Assembly: GCA_013397455.1 (NCBI GenBank)
Contig: VYZB01000223.1
Location: 769,901 to 833,900 of the forward strand
DNA length: 64,000 nt
DNA from: Crotophaga sulcirostris
Lineage: Eukaryota; Chordata; Aves; Cuculiformes; Crotophagidae
Direction: 5' to 3'
Under the pieces are notes generated by a model. That model did not search any database. It had not been told where the DNA came from and saw nothing but the letters and a program-made list of their open reading frames with translations. Each line of letters starts with the position of its first letter. Position 1 is the stretch's first letter. Positions 12,798 to 26,859 of this stretch are shown here, piece after piece. The position numbers and the translations under genes were made by a program.

Positions 12798-15700
12798 TTT
12801 GAGAAGTCTTTTTTTAGCTAGCTTTAAGGAACAAGGAGTACACAGTGATGATCGGCTGCATTTAACAAGCAGATTTCTTAAAAATACTAAGTTCTCTGTG
12901 TGAAAACAGGCCACAGAGGAGAAAGGTTTTTTTCTATTATCTTTACAGAAGGGAAGATATATAAACCTAAATTTTGTTGAACCCCAGAAATCTATAGAGG
13001 ATCAACACCTTATTATGCCACTTATATCAAAAACTTCAACTGGAGCTCTCAACTTTTTAAAGACCAAACAAAGAAATAGGGAATATTAGTGTGCAGAAAA
13101 CAAAATATATTTATTACTGGTACTATGGACAGATTTTTCTTCCCCCAGTTTTCAGTTCCTGAAAGGCTGAGACAACTGGTATTCTGGGGGATGATTGCGG
13201 TATCTTTCTGGTGTGTTGCAAATACATGTCCAAAAGTTCACAGAACAGTATTAGAATTGGAGAGGTAATGGAGTTATGGCCTGACTCTGTATGGTTTCTG
13301 TACTCTCAAATCCCAGTGAGCTTGATGGGGTCTGAAGCCTTTTATCACAACTGGACTCAGGCCTTTTTTCTAATGTCAGTTGCTTTTGCTGATCTATTTT
13401 TGGTTTAGTATTATTTGCTATTATAGACATGATTAAAAGCAATTTGGAATAATTCCAATACCCATGTGTACGGGGAAGAACTAAGCTACCGAAAGGAGAT
13501 TATTTTTCGGTTCCTCTGCTTCAATATGATCAATGTTTCAAATATCAGTGAAGATGTCCACATACTTTCTAAATAATTTTTCTTATATCAGGTATTTATG
13601 TGGAGAATTTTAATTTTTAGTTACTTAAGCTTCCGCTTTAATGCAGGCACTTTTGCAGGCTCCTGCTCTTGTTTAGTTTTTGTATTCAAAGTATGGTAAT
13701 TCAGAACACTTTTTTCTCCGTTCACATATGCAAATTACTCAGAAATAGCAGTGCATCATATAGAATATTCTAAGTGTCAATTCTAAGGTCAAATACCTTA
13801 AATAAAACCATTCTGGATTGCAAAACTTAAAAAGATTCAATGCCTTCTGTAAAGCTTCATGTGTGTTGTAATGGTGTCCAAGCATCATGTGAGTGTTTCA
13901 TGCTCCATAAAAGTGTGCTTCCAAATCAATATATTGACTTTGCTCCGAAGCTGGAGGCACTGTCGTGGCCCAAGTTCAAGTTTCACACTCAAATAGCAGT
14001 CTAATTGAAGCATAAAAGTCCCAATAACTGTCGTGGTTTTCTGTGCTTACTTTACCAGGCAGGAGTTAAACGTGCCCTCTGGAGACTGCAGTTGGGTTTC
14101 CAGTCCCATCCTCTTTTCTTTAGTTAAAATTGTGGTATGCCTCCTATGCAAGAGAAGCACAAAAAGTGCACATTGGGATAAAATATCTGGTACTCATTAA
14201 TGTTCAGGTTTAAGTAGATATGTAAGGATCATGCCCTACCATTTATTTTTGCTGATTTGGAATAAGAGAAAGGGTTAATCCAAGAGAAATTTAGAGTCAA
14301 ATGATTATTTTAACCCTTCATCTTGTTAGAAAGATGAAGCGATGCTTAGAAAAAAAAAATTACACTTTATCTTTACCTGTCTTATGTCTGTGAACCATAA
14401 TAAATTTACAGGCATGATACAAAAATAAGTAGTCTATAATATTACTTGGTTACATACAATCTTAGTTAGGAAATACTGCTTATGGAGAAATAGCTCTTTA
14501 TACCAAAACAGATTTTTTGTAGAAAAATTTCTGTTACGAGAATTCCTGCTGCTATTTCCAACAAATCAAGCATCCCAAACTTGCAGTTTACTTTTTGTGT
14601 GTAAATATTTCATTTCTGCTAAATATGCTTGAAAATGAAAACGTTTTGGTAAGGTTTTAGTTGGCATGTCTTTTTCTAAACTTTATTTGAAAAATAACTA
14701 TTTTTGAAAGGTCTTCAATATTAGGAAATGCTTTAAATAATGGGGTAATTATTCCCTTTTCAGCATTGTCTAAGGCTTTTCTGATTCTTACAGCTTCTAA
14801 TGTCCCTTTTTTCTTTCAAGTCAAGTAAAGCAGATACATGCTTCACGATTCTGAAATTCAAGCTGTATATAGAAGTATCCAGCTTTAGTTAAAATGTTCT
14901 GGATAGTTAATAAGAGTGATTATTGGAACTGGAGTGAAATCAAGTAGTTCTTGTTTCTCAGACCTGAATTCTAATTGCTTACCTTGTACTCTGACCATTG
15001 CCTTTTTATCTTAGAGTAAAGGCTACTCCAGTATTTTCTGTTTCTCAGTTGCAGTTTCAAGTTGTAAGAGAGTGATTCTTTTCAAGATCTTTAAAAAGTC
15101 CATAATATCTTTTCAAAGGTAGGAGGAAAAACCCAATCTGCTTAAAGAAATAGAACAAGAGTCATGGAATGAGTGTAAATCTTGACATGCTGTCTTTATA
15201 AGCTTCAAATCCTACTGGGGAACTTGATGTCAAGTTCACTTTAGGTCCTTGTACTCAAAATAAGTCAAATAAGTACTGAAAATGCAGTGTTCCTCAGTAA
15301 AGATTTTTACTTGGCTTAAGGAGTTTTAACCTTCCAAGATGATCTTGACTACCCTCCAGAATGTATCAATGAGGAGGCTTTTTTATCTATTTCCTATATC
15401 CAGTATTCACGCTGAACTTTCGGGAGACTCTGGCCTTTTCGTTTTATGAAACATCAGTAACAGATGTAATTATGATGAAAAAAAAAGGGACACTCGAGGC
15501 AGCTTTACACAGCTGTCCCTTTTCCCTCTGGGACTTATTAAGTGTTATACAAACAAGACTCTCTGGTTGCTTTTGCTTGTATTGGGACTTGTGGTCTTTG
15601 CTCAAACTATGCTGTCTGGCCTGTTTTGTTCCATCGTTAATATTTTGTTAGCGATTTACGTTTACCGTGTAGCATAATAACTTTGCAGGATTTGTTACCT

Positions 15701-18700
15701 GTGAACAGAAAAAGTTTTTTTGTTCTAAAAAATTACCCTGAGCGTAATGTGATCTGACGTGGTCTGCAGATTTTGTGGATGTATTTTTTTCTAAAATGTT
15801 AGATAGGGCTTTGTTTAAAAAAAGATTAACACCACTAAGTTTCAGCACCAGAGCTGCTTTTCTGACTTAACATTTAGCCTTCTGTTTAGCTGACCACAGC
15901 CTGCAGCTGAATCTATCTTTGCTAGTGTTGATTATGTGTGAGCCAAAACAGAGCCTGCATGCTTATACCATAGTTGGCTTTGAAGTAATAGCAAGTATTG
16001 AAGACAGGGAAGACTTGTAATATTTTTTTTAAGTTATTACTTTAATAGGAGGAAAGAGTTCTGAGCACCACGTGCTATTTTTTTGTGTGGCTAGTCATAA
16101 ATGAAGATTGTAAAACCTTTGGAGCAGAAGATATATTTTGCCTAATGCTTTCTACCTCGTTACGCTCCACAGAGCTTTGGTCTGTGATTAGATCTGAGTG
16201 TGCAGATCTGTATATGTAGCATTTAATTATTCGTGGCAGAACTGTTTCTTGAAACTGGAAACCAGGTGAACAGGGTATCTCCAGTGCTCTCAGTGTACAA
16301 ACCCACAATGCATTCTTAAACACAGAAACCGGTGCCCAGGCTTAGTACCTATCACATGCAAAATATGTTTACCCTCATGTTTTGAATTTACTACTACAAC
16401 AGGCCTCAAGGGCTCATTGTCCCCTTTGTGTGCATGTGTTATTCCCACTGTTGATGGTGGGAATTAGCTATACACATCAGGAGGAGGATATACCCATTGG
16501 ACTAGAGCTTGCACCACAGGGAACATGAAATTCTCTAGCTAATAAATGATGAGAACAGTACAGCTTAAGCATCTCTCCCACTTGGCTCGTCATCTCTGCA
16601 TTTTGTGATTTTTTTTTTTTCCCCTAAGGAAACAGTAGCGTAAGTAGCAGCCATGAAATGTAATAAAAGCATAGTCCTACTCTGATAGAAGTTGCTGCTC
16701 AGAGCTGCAGATAACAGATAAAGGATGGCACAGAATTTTGAAAGATGGAAGTGAGCTGTTTTTCTGGAAAAAGCATCTGTCCAGGTTAACCCTAGTAAAA
16801 GCTGATTGTCACTTGCAGGATCAATAAATGCTTGTCCAGAGAGAGGATTGCTTTCCTTTGTGTGCTTTAAAATATTGTATTGAGTTATTTCTTTCAGCTG
16901 TTAGGCCAGGTTTCTTCTCAAAACGTTATGATCTTTGAATTACTGTGGGGTTTTTTTTTTGGTTCTTCTAGTGCTGTCCACATAGCTGATACTTTAAGTC
17001 ACATGAGTGAAGCTTATATATGACAGATAAGTCTGGATATAAAAGGGGTTGGACTTGACGTTCCCCTTTCTACTGTGTAGGTAATTGCTTTGGGGGGTGT
17101 GGGGTGGGATGGGGAGAAGTAATAATGTGATATATCACAGGGTTCCAAGAACAGTTTAGCTTATAAATGCTTGATTTTTCGTTTTCTGGGTTGTTTTTCA
17201 TCATTTTCTGAATCTTCTTTGCTAATCCTGTGTGGAAGCTGTCAGGCGTGGGGCCCTCCAGAACTGTTGAGAGCTCCTACACGTTTCCAAAATGAGAACT
17301 GCGAAAGAGATTCTCTCATCTTTGCAAGAGGAAAGCTCCCTCCTGTGGAAGAGAGGAACCTCTGCAGTGACCGGGAGCAATGTTAAGGAATAATACCGTG
17401 ATTTTAAATAAGCAGGAAAAAGAGATGCAAGCACTGTAGGTGTTTGCAGATGCTGGGATTCAAGACTTCGTTCCCTGTTATTTTTTCTCAAAGCAAGTTC
17501 TTCAGATTTCTGTTACTTCTTTCTAAAACTGTATATCAGCTATAGCTGTTTGTGTGGGCAAAGCTGGTTAGTTTAAATAATAAAATGTGGCCACAGTGGC
17601 ATCTTTAGTGTTAAAAGGGTCTAAAGCAGCAGATATTTAGATAGATTTGTAGCTCTTTGCTGAAAGACCTCAGTCTTGGACACTTCTGTGAATTCCAGTT
17701 CACAGAACTTACACTACTTTTTAAAAAGTGATTTTTATTTTTCCCTTTGCTAATCTGTTCTGTGTATCTTGAAGATCTGTATGAAAATGATTTTTGGATT
17801 TTGCTCTAATTAGGTGTCCTTGGTAGAAGGCTCTGCTGAGCTCCAAGTCCTGTCTTGGAAAGTACAACTGCACAGGAAGCATGAAGGTGGATTTGTAATG
17901 GAGGAGCTGGAACTAGAACTCATCTTGATACCAGACTTCTGCTAGAAGCAGTATTTTTACCTTTGATCTGAATAGGATTCATGCTTGTGATCTGAAGGTG
18001 GAAGTCTCTAGCTTATTAGCAGAACCTGGAGACTTTTAATTCCATAAATGCTAATGCTATTCCCCTGAGAAAGAAGAACTTCTAGCGGGTGGGGAGAGAC
18101 AGATCATTTAGCATTATGGTAGAGATTTCCATTTACCAACTGAGATTCATTGCCACGTAAGGGACTGAGACGGCACAGAGTGTGTGCTTGTGTGCTGACC
18201 TGCTGCAAAAAAACACTGTGTTAAGAGTGGCTGCTGTGATCCTGTTAACTGGTAAAATGCTAAATTCTGATCTTGTTGAAAGCTGGCTGGGTTCTGGCAT
18301 GCAGCAACACTGGCGTAACTTTGGTTATAAAAGCACGTGATTTGACACATGCTTTGTGATACATAATGATGAAGTAATCTTTGGTTCTGTCTTTAGAAAT
18401 TTCTAGTGTACGTTCTCATTTAGATATGGTTTGGGGGTATCTTTGAAGTGGTGAATGGTCGGTCTATTAGGGAAGTAGTATCCTCATTTATAAGAACTGT
18501 GAAAGTGCTATGGTTTGGAAGAATACTCCTTATGATTGATTATGCATGTCAAGAAATGCATCTCCTGAGCCACAGGAAAGCAGAAACTACTCATGAGGCT
18601 GCATGCAATGAAGGCTGAAGTCAGAGTACTGAGGGATGCTGGCAGCAGTGCCTTATTAGTGAGGTTCAGTGCTGCTTGAGCTCTCTGGACCTCTCTCTGT

Positions 18701-18967
18701 CTCTGAGCTCCTGGACCGCAGAGCACTCCAGCTGCTGCTTTTCAAGTGCCAGTTTGAATTAAAAGGAACTAGGCAATAGTGAAGGGGAGTTCCTTTTGAG
18801 TATAAGTACTTGCAGTAGGTTCTACATGATTGTAGTGAGTTTGCGTGGGAGGACAAGTGGCCTACACAGTTGTAAATGGGATGGAGAATCTTTCATGTGG
18901 CTCACACCTCACAGATGACTCTTGGGTTTTTGAAGTTCTATCTGGTACACATTTCCCCTTAGTATCA

Positions 18968-18978
18968 CCATCTAGTGG
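18968..18978 (-). promoter_or_regulatory. CTCF-like core motif
   Basis: The minus strand reads CCACTAGATGG, matching the first 11 positions of CCASYAGRKGGCRS. The following TGA departs from CRS at two of three positions. Motif evidence only. Confidence 0.35.
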
Positions 18979-21398
18979 TTGCCTGCAGTATTAATGATTG
19001 CTGCTTTTCTGCCTTTGGCAATTTTTGTCTGGTTTCTTAAGAAACTGAAGCTTGTGCTGAGTAGATTCTGACTTGCTCTTCCTTCTCCTCTGCACTCCTC
19101 CACCCCCAATGTTCAATGTTTTTAATTAAAATCGAAAGAGAGGCTGAGGTCCCATACTGAGTTGCCTTGAGTTTTATAAAATTACATATTTGAACAGAAT
19201 ATGGTGGTTGTAGTTAGTGTCCATAGTGATAGAGGGGCTGAAATATGAATTGAACCATAATATTAAAACATGAGAGACACAGGAAATTAGATTCTAAGTT
19301 CTATGGTTCACTGTGATATACTACCAAGAACTAAAGTAAATTAAAAGATTTTGCTATGTTTTTAATATTCGCATCATAGTGATTTCTGTGAAGCAACTGT
19401 GAACTGGAAGAATGTTGCTTCAAGTCCCTGAATCCTCAACAGTTAATTTTCTTTTACTGGAGCTGTGGGAATCAAGATAATGATAAAAACACAAGGGAGA
19501 AAACGTACCAGAGCTGGGCATTTATTCTTGACTGTAATGACTAATAATTTGTACCTGCTCACTTCAAATGAAGTCTTGTTTGAAAATTTGTAGACCATGG
19601 ATGAAACAGAACTGTGGAGAAACATTCTTGTATTTTTGCAGTAATTTAAAGCACTGGTTTGGATTACCTGATGCAGATTGCACTAAAGCCTTGTCCTCCT
19701 CCAGGAATTCTTCATAAAAAGGGCTACACAGCAGGTAACTCATAACTGATCTGTGATAGAGGTAGCCTACCATTTCACAGCATCTTAAAGACTATTACCT
19801 CATTTAGTCTTTCATTTCTATGACTTTTTAATAAAAGCCAAGAAGATAAGGAGGAGATAGACTAAAATTGATTCCACTTTTTTTCTCCTCAATTGAAGTT
19901 CTCAAGTATCAAATAAAATGTGGGGTAAACCAAACTTGAATCTTGTGGAATGGGAGATGTTTGTATTGCATTGGTAATGAGCACATAAAGGAGAAAGACT
20001 TCCTTGATTTGACTCTTGAATTTGCTGGGGGTTTGGCCCTTTTTCCTTGTAAATAATCTTTAAAATTAGGGCTAGGGCTAATGTTCAGCACATGAAAACA
20101 CTACTACTGTGTGTTCTTCTGCGTGCAAACAAACATATGAATATGTGACTTCTTGTCACCTGTTTCTCCAGAAAGTAAGGACTAATTGTTCTATCAGATG
20201 TGCTGTAGAAGAGACAACTAGGTGGCTGTGTAAGTAATTGCATTGTTTGTCTGCACAAATTGTTAGCTTATATGAAGATCTGTAGCATGCAGAAATGAAG
20301 AATCTGAGAAGTTAAAAGAGAATGAATACAGTCTTTAGAGCAAGCAAATAGGAGCAGTGACAGTGACATTTGTCTCTGAGTTTTCCTGGGCTAACTTACA
20401 CTGTCTTAACAGAGCAAACACTTCCTTTCTGTAGGAAGGACATGTAAAATTGATGCCTTCTGTAGAAATAATCACTTTGGATTTTAAGATTCCAGTTTCT
20501 TGATTTTTCACAGCCAAGTTTAAGCTTGCATGAAGTACTTGTCAGAAGGTGGGTTGCTGAACATTTTAGATTTATCTTTTCTTTGGAGCCAGAGAAGTAG
20601 AAACAGGTAGTGTGTGCTAACCAGGGAGAGCCTGTGCCTCTTCTCCCAGCATAAGGCTGTCATCATAGATTCTCTTCTAGAGAATCAGTAGTGAACTAGC
20701 AGGTAAGAAGACTATGATAGCAATACGGTTAATGTTGACATTTTGGTATTTTGATTAGAATGAAGATAGGCAAGACAGTTGCCTAGAGTCTAGCCTCGCC
20801 ATGATGTAATACAGGTTAACACCGTACTCTATCCAGGCTTCCCTACAGGAATATAGCAAGGCCCACAGTCTTGATTTTGCGCCTGGGCTGTTCATCAAGA
20901 TTTCATTTCTATGGGAAAATAGGATGCAGCAGTTTGAGGAAGGGGGCTGCTGCACATCCAGATTTTATCCTGGTATTGAATTTGGATTCAGGCAGGGCAT
21001 GTACCCTGGGAACTCATGAGTGCTCTCTGATTTCCTTAGCCACTTGTTCTCTTTTGTTGAAGCTGTGCCTCACAGGAATGCAACTCAAAGACTGCAGTAG
21101 TCCTACTTGAACCAGAGTAGAAAGCAGCACAAAATTGGAGCAATGAATGCTGCCTGTCGAAACTGTGCAAGCTTCTGCTTTGAGTACTTCCTAATATCTC
21201 TGAGGGATGCTGCACCACAGGGTACTGATGGTATGCCCTCTGCGTAAGGGCTTCCTTGCCTATCCCATAATATGGAATATGGTGCTGCTTCCCCCACCTC
21301 CTTTGATTATTATGTGAAAAGTTATTAAATGGCTGGGGACCTTACAAGATTTACAGAGCTTTTAAGGCAAATTAGTAATAGATTGAACAGGAAATGGT

Positions 21399-21506
21399 GA
21401 GAGGAGAGGAGAGGAGAGGAGAGGAGAGGGAGAGGAGAGGAAGAGGAGAGGAGAGGAGAGGGGAGGGGAGGGGAGAGGAGGGAGAGGAGAGGGAGAGGAG
21501 AGAAAG
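21399..21506 (+). repeat. 108-nt pure purine tract, (GAGGA)n-like
   Basis: An uninterrupted run of G and A built from GAGAGGAGAG units with irregular length changes (GGGA, GGAA). The flanks are ordinary. Such homopurine-homopyrimidine DNA is length-polymorphic and can form triplex (H-DNA) structures. Confidence 0.95.
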
Positions 21507-24500
21507 CCTTTTCTGTCTCTCCATTATGGATCAAAGATGAGACAGGACATTGGGGGATGGTAGGTAAGCTATGCAGGTATTCACTAGCAACTACTGACAG
21601 CCTGGACAGAGCTGCAGTGAGATCTGAAAAGTTTTGCGATTAGTATGAAATCTGTAGAAAGTTACTGACGCTGAGCTAGGTGAGCCAGAAGCTTAAAGCT
21701 ACTTACTGGTAAAAACGGTGGGAAGTTCTGCAGGAGATTTTTGATGTTAGGAGCAGTCTTTCTGGCAGAACCTGGAAGGAGTGTTAGAGGTGACTGAGAT
21801 GGAGGCTACTGAAAGAATTTTTTTGGGGGATTCTCTGGTATTGTTATGTTTGAACATGAAGATACCTTGTGACTGTTTTCCCCCACTGCCTATGGGTCAA
21901 AAGCTCCATGTCTTAGAACACACTCTGAGATTCTTCTGTCTCTCTCACTGTTTCTATAGTACCATGACTCCAAGTCATGAGCTGGTGTCTCAGATAAGGC
22001 ATGATCACTCATGGATTTGCAGAATGGAGTGCATGGGGGGAAAAAAAGTGTACTTTCTTGTCCTAGTCATAGTTCTCCAAGAATAAAGGCTCCAGGAAGA
22101 CTAACAAGGTGGCTAATAACCTCCCTTTCCTGCACTGTTTGGATCATATCTCAGACCTGGAACTCAGTATGTGGCAGCATTCCTTCTCTGCTTGTTTATT
22201 TGTGCTTGTGGCCTGCTGCTGCTGGCATTGCAGGGCTGAAGCAGAAGGAAATAAGAATTGTTGGCTGGTTTTCTTTTAAAAGGAAAAAAAAAAAAACCTG
22301 CAAGAATTTTTTCAGCTCTGCTAGCTCATTATGTAGCTGATTCTGTACCTGTATGCAAGCACAAAATGTTAGGTCTTGATCCCTAGAGAAAAAGAAACAT
22401 TTTCTAAGGTAGGGAAAATGATTTGTAGAGGAAATCTTTTCACTATGTTTAAAACAAATGGCCTCCCTCCCTGGAACTATTTCCTCAGTGAGTTACATTT
22501 AAGTTATATTTAAAATAGATAGGTCTAAATACTTACAGTTCTGTTTTGGACAAGGGAAGTTAACCCACGTACTGGGGCAAATTTGTCCCTCATGTTAATG
22601 CCATACATTTTGGTGAAACTTTGTACCAGGAGTGCATTTGGCACCTTTTCTTGGTTTCTTAGCCATCTGCCTCAAGGGTAGCAAAGTTCAGTGTGAACAT
22701 TGTACATTTGAAAATAAGATCAGCACACTTATGTATGACCATTGCCTTATTCTGGTAGACAAAATGTTGCAAGCCTCTTGAAGAGTGTTCAGTCTGCAAC
22801 AGAACTGAAAAACACACAAAGGGGTTTGGGGTATTTTTTTTTTTTTTGTTTTAGTGCTGTTAAACCTTTGGAGTGCAGTCACACAATTTCCATACAGAAC
22901 AGTTGTATTTTCACACAGGGATACTTCTTGCATTTGCTCAGCTTGCCTGCAATGTAGCATTTAGGCAGAGAGATGTCTCTGAACCCACAAGTAAAAATAA
23001 TACGTTTAATTAAAACCAAAAAAACCCTAAGAAGTAACCCACCAACTTCAGTCTCTGAATTCTATACATAGAATTATCCAGGGCTTGTTCTCTACAATCA
23101 GTCTGAAATGTGTAAGTACTTTAGGTGAATCTGTTGGCATAGCAACTTAGACTGAGTGGAAAAGTGCCATCATAGTCAGAAAATAGTATATGTTGTGATA
23201 TTGTTGCATGCTACTGCCATTCTCTGTAGACAGGGCCCTCTGGGGTTCAAATTAAACTCATAATGATTCAGTTCAAGCTTCTGAGAACATTTGGTCCCTG
23301 TAGCACATATGCTGTAGCTTAATGTAGATATTACTGATGGTATTGTCACAGTCACTCCCATAACAGCAGGATGGCACCTAACCTTGCAGTTAGCATGCTG
23401 GGAATGGGCAGAAGGTCCCCCTTACCTCCAGCACAGTCATATGGTTCTTGCCTGTGCTGTCTTCATCATAATCAACAACTGAGAGTTTATTATTGCTTCT
23501 CTCAGTATTGTCCAAAGGCTGCCAAAGTTACCGGATGGGATACCAGGCTGTTCCTTGCTATATGGGACAAAGGCAGTAGGATTGTCTGTTCTCTGGGGGA
23601 GGGAAGGAAAGGCCTTATCAATAGCTTATGAATTACTTGTATATGGCAGCATTGAGACTCAAGTTTGTTCAAATGAGAAAAAACAGAATATCAAAGCCTT
23701 ACACCTGGTCAGTGCAAATGTGCTGTTATGAATTATTTTTCAATTTAATATTTTTGGCATCACTGTTTGTGCAAAAACTGTCATTGCTTTTAAACCTTGT
23801 CTCTGATGGAGATCTGTGTGTGTCTGTGTACTCATACCTGAGTGGTGAAACTCACTGCAGATTACAAACTCCAGTGACTGCAGTGGGAAAACTCAAAAGC
23901 TTACCATTCCTCACTTGTCTATATTTTATTAAATGGAGAAATTTAATACATGCTAGAGCACCATGGAAACAGTCTATGTAGTTGTCAGTTTCTCCAGCAC
24001 TGTAATGGCAGATGCTGCAGGACATCCATCACTGACCATCAGGAATGCCTTCTGTAGTCCAACTTAACTTCTTAATTTTTTTGGTTGCTGGTCATTTTTT
24101 TTCTCATTTATAGTTGGGATGCCGTTGTGAATTTCTTGTGCAGGAAGAGGCAGAGAAGGTTGTATGTAATGTATAAGGTCAGTCATGAGATTATCCTTCC
24201 TGAGTGCACAGAACTAAACTGTGTTGACTAATAAAAGAAATAACAAACAACTTTGAGGTAGGGACAGAGAAAATGACTCAGAGGACTGGTTTGGCTCTTC
24301 CTGTGTTGATGCAGCCTTGTCTTCCTAAGGCTGAAAGCCAGGGCTCACAGGGATTTGAAACCTTAAATCCTGGTCTCAGGAAGAGGGGAAAAAGAAAGAA
24401 GTCCAAAGAATGCTGATGAAAGCTGCCAAGCATGCAGCAGGGAAGGACTGCGGCCAGGAGTGCCTGTCCCTCCTAGCCAAAGATCTAGATCAGCCGCACT

Positions 24501-26859
24501 GAAGAGACCTGACAAAGCTCCCAAGCCTATGACTGCAAAGCTGAGGGCAAACATGAATGTTGTAAGACTCATTATACTACTGCTTTGTGCTTCAGGGCTG
24601 ACACAGCTAATAAGGCAGTGCTTAATGCTTCGAATTCTTAAAACCGCAGCGCTTATTTCGGATCTCAAAAAGAGGCTAGCATCCACAATGTGCCACGTCC
24701 TTATTTAATCAGAGTTTACAGGGAGGCTCTCCTAGTCTGGAATCACTAAGGGTCACTCTGCATTTGCAAACCAATGGACAGAGCCTCAGCTGAAGCAAGT
24801 GAAACCTCCTTAACTTGTGTTAGTAGGGCATGGAGACTTCAGCAGTGTTATTTCTTTTTCAGATACAGTCAGATGGTAGGAAATACCAAAGTCTGTAGTA
24901 GCTGCACTAAACACAAAGCCTTGTGCACTCATGATCTAATGCAAGTCCTATGCAGGATCACAACCATAGTGATCGTGACTCATAACTTGCTCTTGGATCT
25001 TTTTACTCAGCAGTCTGAAAGTGCTAAGTGCTACCTAAATATAGATGAAAAAGTGACTCTGAAAGATTTGGTGTATTTGTTTCAATCTTTCTTATGGAAA
25101 TGAAAGCTGGGCACTTCATGAGAAGAAGTGTGATGTATAAAGCCTTCAGATATGAGTGCTTTGTGGTTTCAGCTGGATTGATACATCATCAGCATTTTCT
25201 GACATTGTTATGGATACAAATAAATATGTTTAAGCATAGTGTATTGTATCCTGTTCTGAACAAAAATAAAAATACTAATTAGAAAAAGGTGTGTAAAGAA
25301 CAAACTTGTCTGGAGATGAAATGCTGCAGACTGAATAATGCATCAGACTCTTACAGCAACAGTTTTTCAGTGAGTCAAGCTTTATGAATATTTACCAGAG
25401 TTGTCCTGGATGAAAGAAATGAAAAACATGACTTTCAGAGAACTGCTAGATTCTTGGGTCTCTTTACTAGGAACAAATGTTTGCTGTGTTAGCAAAGCAC
25501 TTGTTGAGCAAGGGGAAGTGGATGGGACTGTTTTGCTTTACGTATGCAGAGTATCACTGCTGTCATCCATGGTGGTGTGGATACTCAACAAACACCATGT
25601 GAGTAATCTTGTATTTAGGAATAATCCAAGGTCATCAAGCCACATTTCTGTATGCTTAAACTTCATCTAGGGAAGAAGGGTATGGTAGCTGCTGATAAAT
25701 CCCATTTATATCTTCCTCATGATAAGCTGTTAACTAGTCCTCAGGCTTTTCATCACTGTTGCTGTTGGTGAAAGGAGCGCTATGGTCCTGGGCAGAAATG
25801 CTCAGTATCAGGATATGGAGCCTGCAAGATACAGTTGGTCTGGCTGTTCTTCCTTTTAAAGGCAACTCACTCCATCTGCAGGTTCTTTCTTGACAACCCT
25901 CTGAACTGAATTTCAGCTGAATTGCTACAGGGACATGAGAACTTCTGCTCTGTTTGGCATTGATTATGAACATGAGTATTTACCTTGGGAAAGATGAGCT
26001 TCCAGCTACCTGAGAATAAATAGCCCTTTTGTGCCAGGATAGGCTAAATTTATGCATCATAACATTTCTTAAATGCTGGAGGGCTACAACATCGTGGGCC
26101 AAGAATTTCGTAGAAGCTGAACTCAAGTTGAAGGCCTGTCTTACACATTTTAATTTTACTGGGCCAGAAGTTTCTCTGTTAATTTATGAATCCCACATAT
26201 TTCTTGCTGGTGTGATTCTAGTTTACATGGACAAAGAAAATAAACCAAAGTATGCCAATTGTTGTGGAAGAAAATAATGTTCTAACAGTGCAGAGATGGA
26301 ATTGTTTGACAGCTGGAAGTCTGGTATCATTGAAGCCTGCTATCTGGAAATTTTCTTTATGTAGTCTAGGAAGATACTAGGAAAGAAGTTAATGGAGAAG
26401 GTTATTTCAATGAAATTTGCCTCTGAGTAGAGATGCAGCTGACTAACTCACTGTTCCAGTGGTGTAATGCAACAGTGCTACTGTCAGGCTCTTTTTGTCT
26501 GTAGAAATCTGCAATCAAGCTTTTTGATTAATAATTCAATGGAAGAAAATATTTATTTGTTATTTCATTTCTGTCCTAGATCTCTACTTTCCATGCTATG
26601 TTAGTGCAACAAAATGCAGTTGAATTTTAGCAATAATCTCTGAGCACATTCTGGTTTGGCAGAGTGTTATCACATGAATTGTCTGCATTATAGCACGTTG
26701 GATATGTATTTCCTAGAAACAATAGTTTGATTAAAGAACATGAATTACTTTGGCCTGCATTCTCAGGAAGCACCAACTACGTACCCTCTGCTGACTGACT
26801 TTCTAAAACCACTGCCTTTTTTGATAGCGTTTTCAACTCATTTAATGGTCACACTAGAG
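21507..26859. other. Non-coding region upstream of the CNRIP1 3' end
   Basis: No exon recognised. A block at 24361-24720 is richer in CpG than its surroundings and is described in the findings. A T-run of about 14 lies near 22835. Confidence 0.5.

Larger units (their letters stand above)
9221..21398. other. Non-coding region, mostly featureless
   Basis: No recognised exon. It holds the unexplained minus-strand ORF at 12267-12797 and a CTCF-like core at 18968-18978, both listed separately. AT-rich, with no clear CR1 copy. Confidence 0.5.

Noticed and set aside
16075..16323. Minus-strand frame starting FKNALW, reminiscent of the FVKNALWEP motif of C1D, a gene from the same human region.
   Set aside because: Similarity is limited to about six residues; nothing else of C1D is present and no splice context supports it.
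17040..17080. GGGGTTGGACTTGACGTTCC resembling a CR1 3' segment.
   Set aside because: A single short block without the rest of the element.
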